64,000 nucleotides of DNA from a bacterium (GTDB taxonomy: Bacteria > Vulcanimicrobiota > Xenobia > Xenobiales > JADMJV01). The translations under genes and the position numbers were made by a program. The stretch lies in NCBI GenBank assembly GCA_018266105.1, contig JAFEBA010000026.1, positions 1-64,000 of the forward strand, written 5' to 3'. Shown here piece by piece: positions 44,696-53,813 of this stretch (position 1 is its first letter; each line of letters starts with the position of its first letter). The notes under the pieces were generated by a model. The model ran no database searches. It saw only the letters and a list, made by a program, of their open reading frames with translations, and had not been told where the DNA came from.

Positions 44696-45536
44696 TGCGC
44701 GAGCGGAACTCGGCGGGGGCGGAAACCCCTGCCTCCACTCGAAAGAGCGAGCCGGCGCGAATCCCCGCTTGAGGCCGGTCTGCTCCACCGGCGGTGGTGA
44801 CATATAGGCTCTCCTTTACAAATACCATCGAGGTCACGTTACGGGCCTCAATGGGTATGACCTCAAGCAACGTTCCGTCCGGGTCGTAGCGTCGCAGACT
44901 GGCTCCGTCCCAGCGCGCTGACCATAAGCATCCTTCGCGATCGACCGTCAGGCCGTCGGGCTGGCCCTCCCCCGCTTGCGCTTCAATCAGGACGACCGGG
45001 CGTTGGATTTGTCCGTCCTCGCGGCAATATTCAAAACGTTTGATGGTCCCGGCCTGAGTGTCGGTCAGGTAAAAGAATCGCCCATCCGGACTGAAGGCCA
45101 TCCCATTGGGCTGACCGGCTTCTTCCAGCACCACCCGGATACTTCCGTCCGGGTCGAGCCGGTAGACCCTTCCCGACTCCGTTTCTGAGGGCATGCTTCC
45201 AGCAAACACTCGCCCTTCGGGATCGGCGATGACATCATTGAAACGGGTCTGCTCCACGCCAGGGGTGGACCTGCGCTGCACCCTGAGGCCTGCTTTCGGG
45301 CTCCACAGAGCAATCGCTCCGCGATTCATAAACAGCAGCAACTGGCCGTCCGCCTGCAGAGTCAGACCCCCGATGATTTCGCCACGATAGACCCGTTTGG
45401 CCTGGCGTTTCTCCGGGAGGTAACAGAACATGTTGCCTTCATCCACATCAATCCAATAGAGCCCGCCTTGCTCGGGGTGCCACAAGGGCCCTTCGCCGCA
45501 GGCGCACGGAAAGTCAGCCGCGATCTCACCCCTCAT
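44685..45536 (-). CDS. SMP-30/gluconolactonase-like lactonase
   Basis: 283 residues, six-bladed propeller. Metal ligands fit: Glu in CACGEGPLWHPEQ, Asn in TRFNDVIADPEGRVFAGSM, Asn in GQPNGMAFSPDGRFFYLTD and Asp in GQPDGLTVDREGCLW. It hydrolyses sugar lactones or related esters. The next gene upstream is an SDR with a 4 bp overlap, giving the usual pairing of sugar dehydrogenase and lactonase. The 3' end overlaps the trehalase by 11 bp. Confidence 0.92.
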   Translation of the reverse strand: MRGEIAADFPCACGEGPLWHPEQGGLYWIDVDEGNMFCYLPEKRQAKRVYRGEIIGGLTLQADGQLLLFMNRGAIALWSPKAGLRVQRRSTPGVEQTRFNDVIADPEGRVFAGSMPSETESGRVYRLDPDGSIRVVLEEAGQPNGMAFSPDGRFFYLTDTQAGTIKRFEYCREDGQIQRPVVLIEAQAGEGQPDGLTVDREGCLWSARWDGASLRRYDPDGTLLEVIPIEARNVTSMVFVKESLYVTTAGGADRPQAGIRAGSLFRVEAGVSAPAEFRSRISF

Positions 45537-46318
45537 CCTTGTAACAGGGATTGGGCCCCATCTACCCAGATTTCGCTGCCGGTGACGTGACTGGAGAGTT
45601 CGGAAGCCAAAAAAAGGACCACATGACCAACCTGCTCGGGTGAGCCCGGCGCTCCGTGGGTGAGAGGCACGGTCCCCTCGGGAAATTCCACCGCGGGGGA
45701 GACCTTGTCCAGGTCGCGTTTGTCCGTGGCCTCATCGATGTCGGATTCGATCCAGCCCGGGCAGACCACATTCACGCGAATCTTGTGCTGGGCCAACTCC
45801 AGCGCCAACATCTTGGCCATGGCCACCTGGCCGGCCTTGGAGCAGGCATAGGCGGTGCAGCCCGTGTTGGAAAACATACGAGTGCCGTTGACCGAGGAGG
45901 TGATGATGACAGACCCGCCTTGCTGCTTGAGAAGAGGCAGGGCGGCTCGAATGGTAAGGTAGGTGCCGGTCAGGTTCACCTGAATAGTGCGGTCCCATTC
46001 TTCCGGCTTCAGTTCCTGCAGGGGCGCCCAGACACCGTTGATTCCCGCGTTGGCGAAGACAATGTCCAGACGTCCCCACTCCTGAGCGATGCGGTCGACC
46101 GCCTTCTGGACCTCGTCTGCCTTCGAGATGTCGCCTTGGAGTTCCAAAACGCTGGCCCCCAGACGGCGCAGCTGAACTCCAGAGCGCTGCAGGTGGTCGG
46201 GGGAGTGGCCCAGGATGGCTAAACGGGCCCCAGCTCTGGCGAAAACCTCGGCTGTGCCCAGGCCAATGCCGGAGGTCCCTCCCGTAATCAGTGCCACTTT
46301 GCCGCTCAGGTCAATCAC
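45533..46318 (-). CDS. SDR family oxidoreductase (sugar/alcohol dehydrogenase-like)
   Basis: 261 residues from a GTG at 46318. TGGTSGIGLG (NAD(P) motif), NAG in FANAGINGV, catalytic Ser in VIITSSVNG, YACSK (YxxxK) and a PG motif in VVCPGWIESDIDEA. C-terminal WVDGAQSL is the common end. Probable sugar or polyol dehydrogenase working with the lactonase downstream (4 bp overlap). Longer reading frames upstream lack SDR homology. Confidence 0.93.
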   Translation of the reverse strand: MIDLSGKVALITGGTSGIGLGTAEVFARAGARLAILGHSPDHLQRSGVQLRRLGASVLELQGDISKADEVQKAVDRIAQEWGRLDIVFANAGINGVWAPLQELKPEEWDRTIQVNLTGTYLTIRAALPLLKQQGGSVIITSSVNGTRMFSNTGCTAYACSKAGQVAMAKMLALELAQHKIRVNVVCPGWIESDIDEATDKRDLDKVSPAVEFPEGTVPLTHGAPGSPEQVGHVVLFLASELSSHVTGSEIWVDGAQSLLQG

Positions 46319-46447
46319 AAAGGCCAGATTACGGTGTCCTTGGCTCGCAACCAAGGTTAGCCAGTCATGCAGGCCCGGTATGCTCGTACCCCCTGCTCAG
46401 GATCACAAGAGGTACAGGAGTCCCGAGGTCGGCCCTACAATCGAACT

Positions 46448-47608
46448 ATGGCCAGTTGTTGGTATAGCGATTCGAACGAGTTGGGAGTTCTTTACCAGCT
46501 CCCGTTGGCGCGCGATCATTGCAGTCAGGTGGTGGTGGTGGGAGGAGGCATGGCGGGGATGTCGGTCGCCTACTTCCTGGCGCTGGAGGGCGTTGAGGTG
46601 GCGGTTCTGGACGATGGCCCGATTGGTGGTGGGATGACCGGGCTCAGCACGGCTCACCTGTCCTATGCTCTCGAAGGGGGTTACGCCCGCCTCGAGGCGG
46701 AGTTCGGGCCGGAACTGACTCGGCAGGTGAGCGAGAGTCATCGGGCGGCGGTTGCCATCATCGAAGAAATAACCTTCAAGGAATCCCTGGATTGTCAATT
46801 CCTGAGGGTGGACGGGTATCTCTTCAACCCTCCAGGACAGCCCTACACGAATTTAGAGTTCGAGTTACGGGCCGCTCGGCGGGCCGGCCTGGAGGTGGAG
46901 TGGATGGGCCGCGCGCCCCTAACGGGTCTGGATTCCGGACCCTGTCTGCGCTTCCGGGACCAGGGGCAATTTCACCCCTTGCGCTATCTGGCCGGTCTGA
47001 CTCGGGCTTTCTTGCGTCTTGGAGGCAAGGTTTATACCGGCACCCAGGTGGCCAGAGCTCGGGGTGGGGCCGCGCCCCGGGTCGAAACCGTGGACGGCTT
47101 TCGTATCGATTGCGACCGCCTGGTTCTGGCCACGAACTCTGGACCGCAAGGGCTAACCTCCAGCACCTATGTCGTGGCTTTGAGGTTGCCGCGTGGGTCG
47201 GTTCCCGTAGCCCTCTATTGGGATACCTTACCCTGCTATCACTACCTTCGGGTGGTGCCGGATGGAGCCACCGACGGGAGCGACCTGCTGGTGGCCGGGG
47301 GTGAAGATCAGGTGGAGGACGCCTGCTCTCCGATCCACTTCGCAAAGCTGGAGAAGTGGGTTCGCGAACGCTTCCCACAGGCCAGAGAGGTCGACTACCT
47401 TTGGTCGGGCAAAGTCATCAATGGCCGCCACCAGGCTGCCCTGATCGGGGCCGCCAGGGAAGAGAACACCTTCATTGTGTCCGGAGGCGGGGGGCATGGA
47501 TTGACTCACGGCATCATAGCCGGACAATTGATCGGTGATCTGGTGCAGGGGCGCCCGAACCAGTGGGCCCACCTCTACGCTCCCCATCGGCCGCTGGCCA
47601 CAGTATAA
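46448..47608 (+). CDS. FAD-dependent DAO-type oxidoreductase lacking the Rieske domain
   Basis: 386 residues from an ATG at 46448. VVVVGGGMAGMSVAYFLALEG is the FAD motif; GGGMTGLSTAHLSYALEGGY matches the family that normally carries a C-terminal Rieske [2Fe-2S] domain (YhfW-like). The protein ends at HLYAPHRPLATV, just where that domain would start, followed by a terminator-like hairpin. The substrate is unknown. Divergent from the SDR gene with about 130 bp between. Confidence 0.87.
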   Translation: MASCWYSDSNELGVLYQLPLARDHCSQVVVVGGGMAGMSVAYFLALEGVEVAVLDDGPIGGGMTGLSTAHLSYALEGGYARLEAEFGPELTRQVSESHRAAVAIIEEITFKESLDCQFLRVDGYLFNPPGQPYTNLEFELRAARRAGLEVEWMGRAPLTGLDSGPCLRFRDQGQFHPLRYLAGLTRAFLRLGGKVYTGTQVARARGGAAPRVETVDGFRIDCDRLVLATNSGPQGLTSSTYVVALRLPRGSVPVALYWDTLPCYHYLRVVPDGATDGSDLLVAGGEDQVEDACSPIHFAKLEKWVRERFPQAREVDYLWSGKVINGRHQAALIGAAREENTFIVSGGGGHGLTHGIIAGQLIGDLVQGRPNQWAHLYAPHRPLATV

Positions 47609-47610
47609 GG

Positions 47611-47633
47611 GGAGAGGGCCCAGGGCCCTCTCC
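47611..47633. terminator. Perfect GC palindrome between convergent genes
   Basis: GGAGAGGGCCC-A-GGGCCCTCTCC between the oxidoreductase (ends 47608) and the ferritin-like gene (ends 47642). Probable bidirectional terminator, though no T-run follows. Confidence 0.6.
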
Positions 47634-47641
47634 GTCCTACG

Positions 47642-48124
47642 CTAGGCCCGCTGCGCGGTCGTGGTTACATCCGGGACTTCGATGCCCAGGGCATCGGCCA
47701 GGTCGCTCTGGTGCTCTTGTTCCTGCACCAGAATCTGGCGCACGTGCTCGGCCACCGCGTATTCGCCAAGTTCTTCACACTGACGAACGCGAACGCGGTA
47801 GTTTGCGATGGTTTCATTCTCGTTCTCGAGATCGAAGCGCAGCATTTCCTCGGGTTTGTCTGAGGTTCTCACCGGCTTCATCTGGACTGTTGGCTTACCG
47901 CCGAGATAGTCGATTTGTTTGGCGATGATCAGGGCGTGAGCCACCTCTTCTCCAGCGTGAACTTCCAGTTCCTTGGCGATGTGCATCCACTGGGCGCCCT
48001 TGATGGTCTGTGAATAGTTGATGTAGGCGATGATGGCCTGATACTCGCGAGACAAATCCTCGTTGAGAGCATCGATCAACTGTTGCCGAGAAAGTTGCCG
48101 ACTTTGGCCGTTACTCTGTGCCAT
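47642..48124 (-). CDS. Ferritin-like diiron protein (bacterioferritin-type)
   Basis: 160 residues forming a four-helix bundle. Iron ligands fit: Glu in REYQAIIAYINYSQ, ExxH in KELEVHAGEEVAHALI, then Glu in ENENETIANYRVRV and ExxH in VQEQEHQSDLADAL. It may store iron or act as a peroxide-protecting diiron oxidase; it lacks the heme Met of classical bacterioferritin as far as I can see. A strong AGGAGG RBS precedes the ATG. Confidence 0.88.
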   Translation of the reverse strand: MAQSNGQSRQLSRQQLIDALNEDLSREYQAIIAYINYSQTIKGAQWMHIAKELEVHAGEEVAHALIIAKQIDYLGGKPTVQMKPVRTSDKPEEMLRFDLENENETIANYRVRVRQCEELGEYAVAEHVRQILVQEQEHQSDLADALGIEVPDVTTTAQRA

Positions 48125-48360
48125 AGTTCCTCCTGCAGATTAGATAGGTAACAACAGTTTAGGCTTCAGGCGGAGGCATCCTGAGGTGCTTTCGTCCCGA
48201 GCCGCGGGGGACGCGGGTACCGTCTGGTCGGTCGTGCCGAGGACGAAAATTTACTCTTGCTTTGGCTTCTGCTGGCAGTGGCTCAGGGCGAGCCCCTCTG
48301 TGCCAATGTCAACAGCTCCTCTAGTTTGATTCTCATCGATGGCGTGGCACGCGATGGAGG
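48125..48360. other. Intergenic region with stems (5' of ferritin gene)
   Basis: 236 bp between the GH64 end and the ferritin start. It holds TTTCGTCC and GGACGAAA (48190-48197 and 48241-48248) enclosing a GC-rich segment, a GGCTC/GAGCC hairpin at about 48285-48299, and the ferritin promoter. A short stretch (AGTTTGATTCTCAT) is nearly shared with 28563 onward. No ORF. It may be a structured leader or dispersed repeat. Confidence 0.25.
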
Positions 48361-50055
48361 CTAGTCAGAAGTGAGCTTTTCGACGGGCGGGATGGTGATG
48401 ACGACGCGGTTGACATCCTTGACGGGGGCGACCAGGGTGGGGTCCTGGCCGTAAATATCGTCGTAACCAAAGCCGTAGACCTTTCCGTCGATTGCAAACT
48501 GGTGCATGATCTTGGCATACCAGTTATACTTACCATCGGCTCGGGTGTAGAAAAGATTGGAGTTACCCCAGTCGTTATAGTTTTCGAAGACGCCGCGGTT
48601 GAGGGCTGCTCCGATGAAGGAAACAAGCCGCTTGTGAGCGTCGCTACCCAGGTTGGCATAGGTATTGTTGACGGGTCGATTGTTGAGCACGTCGTCGCAA
48701 AAGAAAACGATTTTACTGGTCGGCTTAGAAAGTGAGTATTGCTCTCCAATAGGGCTGGCGGTATCCCCGGCAGGCCGAGCCGCCAGGGTCATGTTCAGCA
48801 ACTGGTCGGCAGCGATCGGCACACCGGTGAATTGATAGCCGTAGCTATGGGATCCGATTGTATCGGGAATGTTGAGCGCGACTCCGGCGTAGTGCAGCCA
48901 TCCTGAGTCTAGAGCTGAATTGAGGAATTGACCAATAGGGCTGTTCTCGCCATCGATGGCGACGCTTTGATTGGGCGCAAGCACCCGCAGGATTTTGGTG
49001 TTTTCTTTGTTCATAATGTAGCGTTGGAAGACGGCCGGCGTGGAAGCATCGGCGAGCTGCCGCAGGATCCCGTCCCGGGCACCCTCCTGAAAGCCGACCG
49101 TCTTCACCGTTTCCTGGGCGGAATTACTTTGAAACGCAAGCTGCATGCCCAGACCGATGGAGAAGAAATCAACCACGCTGGTATTGGTAAAGAGGGTGTA
49201 TTCCTGAGGTCCCTTACCCGGCGGGGGGATGGTGGCGCTCATTTCCATGAATTCGTAGAGGGTCTGGTAATCCGGGGCACCGCTGGCGGAGGGTGTAACC
49301 AGATCCTTGGGGCCACCGCCATCCACCAGACCATAACCCTCCAGTTTCTTTCCAAAAGAGATATACATACGACCGGACACGAGGTTTTGGGTTGGGCAAA
49401 TAAAGGAGTAGGTATGTGGGGCTTCCTCCTTGAGCAGGCCGGTTAGAGCGGTTGAGTATTCGGCCGAGCGGGAGCGCGTGCCGAAGGGTAGCGATTGAGC
49501 CGAGCCGTCCTGATTAAACTTCAGGTAGTAGAAGGCCGTGTCGTCACGGTCCTTGCCGCTGACCGAGATGAAGACCTTGTCGTCCGGATAGGCCGAGTTG
49601 TTGACCACCTTGACCGTGAAAGAAGTCTCGTGAGATGGATTGGAGCTGGCCAGAGCGGCGCTGTCGAGCCGGACAACCTGGCTCGTTCCGGCCAGAAAGT
49701 TGATGCGGGCGCGGCTGCTACGAGTGACGAAACCGGGCGCGCGCTCGGCGTCCACCTGGACTTCAGCGGCCGTGCTGGGCACCCCCAAGAAGGTCAAGTC
49801 CGGATTGTAGGGCCGTTCGATCGGGCCATAGACGACATTGCCCTGGCTATCGAAGGCGCGAACCTGAACGAGCGGCTGGTCGTCCGGGGCATTGGGAGTG
49901 GAGTCCACGATTTCCAGGCGATTGACATTCTGGGCGGCTAGAGACTGCGAGTTCAGGTCGGTGAAGGAGCCCGTTGTGGTGGATTGACTACCGCCACAAC
50001 CGCTCAGAAACAGGCCAGCGCCCAGGCTCAGGGCGGCCAAACGAAAATGGGGCAT
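48361..50055 (-). CDS. GH64 beta-1,3-glucanase-like lipoprotein
   Basis: 564 residues from an ATG at 50055 with GAGGAGG upstream. Lipoprotein signal (HFRLAALSLGAGLFLSGCGG) with lipobox LSGC. After an exported Ig-like region (about 30-135) comes a GH64 glucanase domain: VFISVSGKDRDDTAFYYLKF, SGRMYISFGKKL, DYQTLYEFMEMSATIP, NTSVVDFFSIGLGMQL and YGFGYDDIYGQDPTLV. The Glu in the YEFME region and Asp in VVDFF fit the catalytic pair of laminaripentaose-producing enzymes. It would degrade fungal or algal glucan at the cell surface. Confidence 0.85.
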   Translation of the reverse strand: MPHFRLAALSLGAGLFLSGCGGSQSTTTGSFTDLNSQSLAAQNVNRLEIVDSTPNAPDDQPLVQVRAFDSQGNVVYGPIERPYNPDLTFLGVPSTAAEVQVDAERAPGFVTRSSRARINFLAGTSQVVRLDSAALASSNPSHETSFTVKVVNNSAYPDDKVFISVSGKDRDDTAFYYLKFNQDGSAQSLPFGTRSRSAEYSTALTGLLKEEAPHTYSFICPTQNLVSGRMYISFGKKLEGYGLVDGGGPKDLVTPSASGAPDYQTLYEFMEMSATIPPPGKGPQEYTLFTNTSVVDFFSIGLGMQLAFQSNSAQETVKTVGFQEGARDGILRQLADASTPAVFQRYIMNKENTKILRVLAPNQSVAIDGENSPIGQFLNSALDSGWLHYAGVALNIPDTIGSHSYGYQFTGVPIAADQLLNMTLAARPAGDTASPIGEQYSLSKPTSKIVFFCDDVLNNRPVNNTYANLGSDAHKRLVSFIGAALNRGVFENYNDWGNSNLFYTRADGKYNWYAKIMHQFAIDGKVYGFGYDDIYGQDPTLVAPVKDVNRVVITIPPVEKLTSD

Positions 50056-50136
50056 GGGAACCTCCTCTAAAAAGCAACTGACCAATGGACTCGGCCAGTG
50101 GTTCTGAAGGTTCCCTCTATGTCCTGGCAATGCTCG

Positions 50137-50502
50137 TCAGGTTGGGGTGGGTCTGCGGGCCACCAGGTTGATCGGGTTCCCGTCCAGGTCTCCGTAGATG
50201 TAAAAGAAACCGGCATCGCTGTCTTCGGGGGCTCGCAAGAGCCTGAACCCGGCATCCTCCAGGTATTTGCGGGCCTCGTCCAGGGTCCCGGTGACCGTAA
50301 AGCCGATGGCTGTATCCAGTAAGCGCCCCTGGTGGTCACTCCAGGAATGCAGAACCAGCTTAAGGCCTTCCTCGTTTTGGAGGATGGCCATGTCCGTGCC
50401 CATTCTTTGGCGGACCTCGAAGCCCAGAGCCTGGTAGAGAGGGAGGTTGGCCTCGACGTTTTGCACGTAGCGAGCCAGGTTGCGGAAGGAGATAGGAGGC
50501 AT
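50137..50502 (-). CDS. VOC (glyoxalase) family protein
   Basis: 121 residues, two beta-alpha-beta repeats: FRNLARYVQNVEANLPLYQALGFEVRQ and TIGFTVTGTLDEARKYLEDAGFRLL, ending in FYIYGDLDGNPINLV. Metal ligands are not fully evident, so it may act as an enzyme or a ligand binder. It lies 16 bp after the M50 protease in the same direction. Confidence 0.85.
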   Translation of the reverse strand: MPPISFRNLARYVQNVEANLPLYQALGFEVRQRMGTDMAILQNEEGLKLVLHSWSDHQGRLLDTAIGFTVTGTLDEARKYLEDAGFRLLRAPEDSDAGFFYIYGDLDGNPINLVARRPTPT

Positions 50503-50518
50503 TCCGGCGCGTTCGCTT

Positions 50519-51190
50519 TCAGAAATACCAGCGCCTGCTCACCTGCGACCTTTCCGCTCCGGCTGCCAGCCAAACGAACAGGCCCAGCAGGACCAGGTTC
50601 AAGCTGGCCGTGATCAGGCCCACCAGGCCGAATACCCAGGCAAAGCGTTGGCCCCAGCTGGCCGCTGTCAGTGTGGCACGCACATGGCCCTGACGCCGAC
50701 TGAGAAAGGCTCTCAAAATGCGGCCGCCGTCCATGGGGAAGGCCGGAACCAGGTTGAAGAGGGCCAGCCCCAGGTTATAGAGCAAGAACTGGCTGATCAA
50801 GAACGCCATCAATGGAGTGGTCGCCAGGATGGGAGCCAATCCCCAGGCCGCCCCGGCAAGTGCGAAGTTGACGGCTGGACCTGCGGCGGACACCGCCATT
50901 TCTTCCTCCGGGGTGAAGTGGGTCGATTGCAGACGGGCTACGCCTCCGATGGGGTAGAGCGTGATTTCACGAGTCCCTACGCCGTAGTGGCGAGCGGCCA
51001 GGGCGTGACCGAGCTCGTGGAGCACGACAATGCTGAACAGCATCAGCGGAAGCCCCAGGTTCAGCAGTTGCAGAAGCGGGTCACGGTAAGCCAACCCGCT
51101 CAGAGCCGTAAAGGCCAGCAGCAGCAGAAAGGTGCTGTGCAGGTAGACGTCGATGCCGGCGATGCGGCCAATTTTCCAAGATTTGAACAT
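50519..51190 (-). CDS. Site-2-type membrane metalloprotease (M50)
   Basis: 223 residues, about five membrane segments. The zinc motif is IVVLHELGHALAARHYG and the third ligand region is LVPAFPMDGGRILRAF. No PDZ or CBS domain is attached, as in the short SpoIVFB-like subfamily. It cleaves membrane substrates within the bilayer. ATG at 51190 chosen; a longer start at 51226 adds 12 basic residues. Confidence 0.9.
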   Translation of the reverse strand: MFKSWKIGRIAGIDVYLHSTFLLLLAFTALSGLAYRDPLLQLLNLGLPLMLFSIVVLHELGHALAARHYGVGTREITLYPIGGVARLQSTHFTPEEEMAVSAAGPAVNFALAGAAWGLAPILATTPLMAFLISQFLLYNLGLALFNLVPAFPMDGGRILRAFLSRRQGHVRATLTAASWGQRFAWVFGLVGLITASLNLVLLGLFVWLAAGAERSQVSRRWYF

Positions 51191-51282
51191 GCTAAAAGAC
51201 CTCGCTTTACGACCCCAGGGTAGCAAGCAAGGTCCGGCCGCGTCATATGCGCACGGTTAGATGATTGTTAGTGAGTTTGAGC

Positions 51283-51486
51283 TTAATCCTCCAATTTAAA
51301 CCCGATCTTTACCTTGACCTGGTACTCCTCGATGTCGCCGTCCTTGATGGTTCCGCGCATCTCGCTGACTTCGAACCAGCTGGTGCCGCGCAGGTTCTTA
51401 GAAGCTCGTTTGACGGCCGAGCGAGTGGCGTCGGCGAAGCTCTCTTTGGACGTCCCAACCACTTCGGTCAGTTTATAAACAGACAT
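51283..51486 (-). CDS. Dodecin
   Basis: 67 residues. VYKLTEVVGTSKESFADATRSAVKRASKNLRGTSWFEVSEMRG matches dodecin (flavin- or CoA-binding dodecamer). It sequesters flavin to protect the cell from light or redox damage. A near-perfect SD GGAGGTGA precedes the ATG. Confidence 0.93.
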   Translation of the reverse strand: MSVYKLTEVVGTSKESFADATRSAVKRASKNLRGTSWFEVSEMRGTIKDGDIEEYQVKVKIGFKLED

Positions 51487-51566
51487 AGGTCACCTCCACA
51501 TTTTCTAGGCTAGTCGGGCCGAAGGCCGATAGCCGCTCACCAGGCGTCCTGCGCCCCCCTTGGCCG

Positions 51567-52244
51567 TCAGCCCTGCTGACGATTGTAATGCAGATAACCG
51601 GCCAGAATTCCCAGGTCGACTGGTTGCCCGCTCAGGCTCACGACCTGATGCACTCCTTGCCGCATCCACCGAGTAATGATCTGAAAGAAGTCTCCATCCC
51701 GACTGTCGTCCGGCAGCTCCTGGAAGAATTCGGGGGCATAGATTGTCCGGCCAAAGCCACGCCAGAGGCCTTGTTCGCCCATCAGGGCCAGCACGTTCTG
51801 ATGCGGGTCCGTGGCGAAGCTGGTTGCGCCGGGGAAGAACTGGGGTTGGGGCACCTCGACCTGACTGAACAGTGTCTGCTGACCGCGATAGGCCTGAACG
51901 AGCTGTCGACTGGCGTGCCGGAGATGCTGGTCAGGCAAAGCGACCAGGGTTGGCCCCTCCACCAGCGCTGCAGCCGTTCGAAGGGCGTCGGCCAGGCCGT
52001 TGGGATGAAGCTGCTCCACGTAAAGCGCCCGCAGGCCGGCCGCCTCCAGATGCTGGCGCACCATTTCTTTACCCTGGCGCAGGACGATGATGATGCGCCG
52101 GCAGCCCGCCTCCCAGACTTCCTCCCAGAGGTGTTCGATCATGGGCCGGGCTCCGTAGGGCAGTAACTCTTTGGCCACAACTCGGGTGAGGGGGCGTAGA
52201 CGCGTCCCCAGGCCGGCGCAGGGAATGATGCAGGTTGTCACCAT
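51567..52244 (-). CDS. Sugar-nucleotide nucleotidyltransferase (GalU-like)
   Basis: 225 residues. CIIPCAGLGTRLRPLTRVVAKELLPYGARPMIEHLWEE is the signature of the GT-A NTP-transferase family; VALPDQHL replaces the usual LxDD metal site, and a GalU-like core follows. It is shorter than GalU (about 290), so the substrate (UTP and glucose-1-phosphate or a related pair) is uncertain. It is divergent from the MBL hydrolase, with 22 bp between. Confidence 0.88.
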   Translation of the reverse strand: MVTTCIIPCAGLGTRLRPLTRVVAKELLPYGARPMIEHLWEEVWEAGCRRIIIVLRQGKEMVRQHLEAAGLRALYVEQLHPNGLADALRTAAALVEGPTLVALPDQHLRHASRQLVQAYRGQQTLFSQVEVPQPQFFPGATSFATDPHQNVLALMGEQGLWRGFGRTIYAPEFFQELPDDSRDGDFFQIITRWMRQGVHQVVSLSGQPVDLGILAGYLHYNRQQG

Positions 52245-52266
52245 AGGCTTCCGGAAGCTTTGGTTG

Positions 52267-52983
52267 ATGCGCGTGAAAGTCCTGGGCTGCGGGGAGGCGT
52301 TCGCTGCCGGTGGTCGATTTCAGACCTGCTTTCTGGTGGACCTGCAGGGTTTCCGCTTCTTGCTCGATTGCGGGGCCACGGCTCTGGTGGCTTTGCAGAA
52401 ATACTCCATCGATCCGCTTTCGGTGGATGCAGTGGTGATCTCTCATTTGCACGGCGACCACTTTGGAGGGCTGCCTTTTTTGGACCGATTCTTTCACGCG
52501 CGAGCTCGTCCCAGGCCGCTGGTGGTTTGGGGTCCACCTTTGCTGCGTGAGCGTTTTGAGGCCGCCCTGGCCGCCCTTTACCCCGGTTCGGGACGGCGTT
52601 ATGAGCTCGAGCTGCACTCTTACTCTCGCGAATTCCAATTGGGTGGAGCCCGTTTCACGACCGTTCCGGTCGATCATGATGAACTTACGAATCCTCACGG
52701 ATTGAAGATTCGGGCAGCGGGACGTACACTGGCCTTCTCTGGAGACACTGCCTGGACCGATTCGTTGTTGGAGCTTTCTCAAGGGTCAAATGTGTTCATT
52801 TGTGAATGCGGTTTGGCCGAACCCGGTCGACCCAAGCACGTGGCCTTGAGCCAGCTCCGCCAGGAACGTGGCCGCCTGGGCTGCGGACGCCTGCTGCTGA
52901 CCCACTTGGGACAGGAGATGCAGGAGCTTTTGCCTCTTGAGGACTTTGAAGTGCTTGAAGATGGGCAAGAGTTTTCGGTTTAA
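52267..52983 (+). CDS. MBL-fold hydrolase (RNase Z/PhnP-like)
   Basis: 238 residues from an ATG at 52267. VISHLHGDHFGGLPFL is the HxHxDH motif, with further metal-site histidines and Asp in VDHDEL, FSGDTAWTD and LLTHLGQEM. The short, exosite-free core resembles RNase Z or phosphodiesterases such as PhnP, without a known substrate. Upstream in-frame codons do not add conserved sequence. Confidence 0.9.
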   Translation: MRVKVLGCGEAFAAGGRFQTCFLVDLQGFRFLLDCGATALVALQKYSIDPLSVDAVVISHLHGDHFGGLPFLDRFFHARARPRPLVVWGPPLLRERFEAALAALYPGSGRRYELELHSYSREFQLGGARFTTVPVDHDELTNPHGLKIRAAGRTLAFSGDTAWTDSLLELSQGSNVFICECGLAEPGRPKHVALSQLRQERGRLGCGRLLLTHLGQEMQELLPLEDFEVLEDGQEFSV

Positions 52984-53017
52984 CTATTTTTCAGGGTCGC
53001 TGGCATAGGATGCGCCC

Positions 53018-53800
53018 GTGAAAATCACCTCATTCATGTCGCCCAAGCCCGGAATGAAACTGGATACGGTCAACGACCATCGGTTCGACGGGCATTTTGT
53101 GGGCGCGGGCGGACAGATCTATCCTCCTGACACCTATTGGCGCGACGTGCCGCCGGTCTTGCCGGATAACGGGAAGCCGGTCTGGCGCACCGTGCTGATG
53201 GTCAATGGGATTATGACCGACGCCGCCCTTCAGGCCAGCGACATGCAAAAGATGGCCAACACGGGTTGCAAGGTGGTGGGCGTGCACAATGCCACCAAAG
53301 GGATGTTGCGCGACCTGGCTCAGTGCGCGGGCGACAAATGGGACTTGAAGCTGGCTAACAATCAGGCCACTGAGACCGTGTCCAAGGTCATCCATCAGGT
53401 TCTCAGCCAGAATGAAGAACCGCCGCTGCTTGTCGGTCATAGTCAAGGCGCGCTGGTGGTCAGCAATGCTCTGGGGCGGGTGGGGGGCGAGAGCCTGAAA
53501 AAGCTGGACGTTCTGACGATGGGCGGCGCGTCCTGGACTTTCCCAAAGGGCCCCCGCTACCGTCATTATGTCAATGTTTTTGACGCAGTGCCTATGGGAG
53601 CTGGAGTTGGAGCCGTCAGCTGGTTGACCTGTGGCCCGGAGGATAAGATTTTTCGCTTTGGTGAGGTCAACAAGCCCACCAATTTGCCACCTTTGGAAGA
53701 AGATATTAGCAATTATTTGGCGCGGGTGGTGGATCGCTCGGTGCACGGTCCTCAGGACGTGTATATTCCGAAAGTGGAAGGTGAGTTGCCCCCTGGCTGA
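53018..53800 (+). CDS. Alpha/beta-hydrolase (lipase-like)
   Basis: 260 residues from a GTG at 53018. VLMVNGIMTDAALQASDM begins the hydrolase fold, and LLVGHSQGALVVSNALGR is the lipase nucleophile elbow. The later MGGASWTFPKGPRYRHYVNVFDAVP region may hold the acid and histidine. No signal peptide or membrane segment. The substrate is unknown. The first ten residues (MKITSFMSPKPG) resemble those of other scattered hydrolases here. Confidence 0.75.
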   Translation: MKITSFMSPKPGMKLDTVNDHRFDGHFVGAGGQIYPPDTYWRDVPPVLPDNGKPVWRTVLMVNGIMTDAALQASDMQKMANTGCKVVGVHNATKGMLRDLAQCAGDKWDLKLANNQATETVSKVIHQVLSQNEEPPLLVGHSQGALVVSNALGRVGGESLKKLDVLTMGGASWTFPKGPRYRHYVNVFDAVPMGAGVGAVSWLTCGPEDKIFRFGEVNKPTNLPPLEEDISNYLARVVDRSVHGPQDVYIPKVEGELPPG

Positions 53801-53813
53801 ACAGTCTCTGGGG

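Noticed and set aside
28561..48345. Repeat family from AGTTcGATTCTCAT shared at 28566 and 48331
   Set aside because: Only two copies and one short match; chance is possible, so not called a repeat.
51487..51566. Possible small gene upstream of dodecin
   Set aside because: No start with RBS or conserved product.
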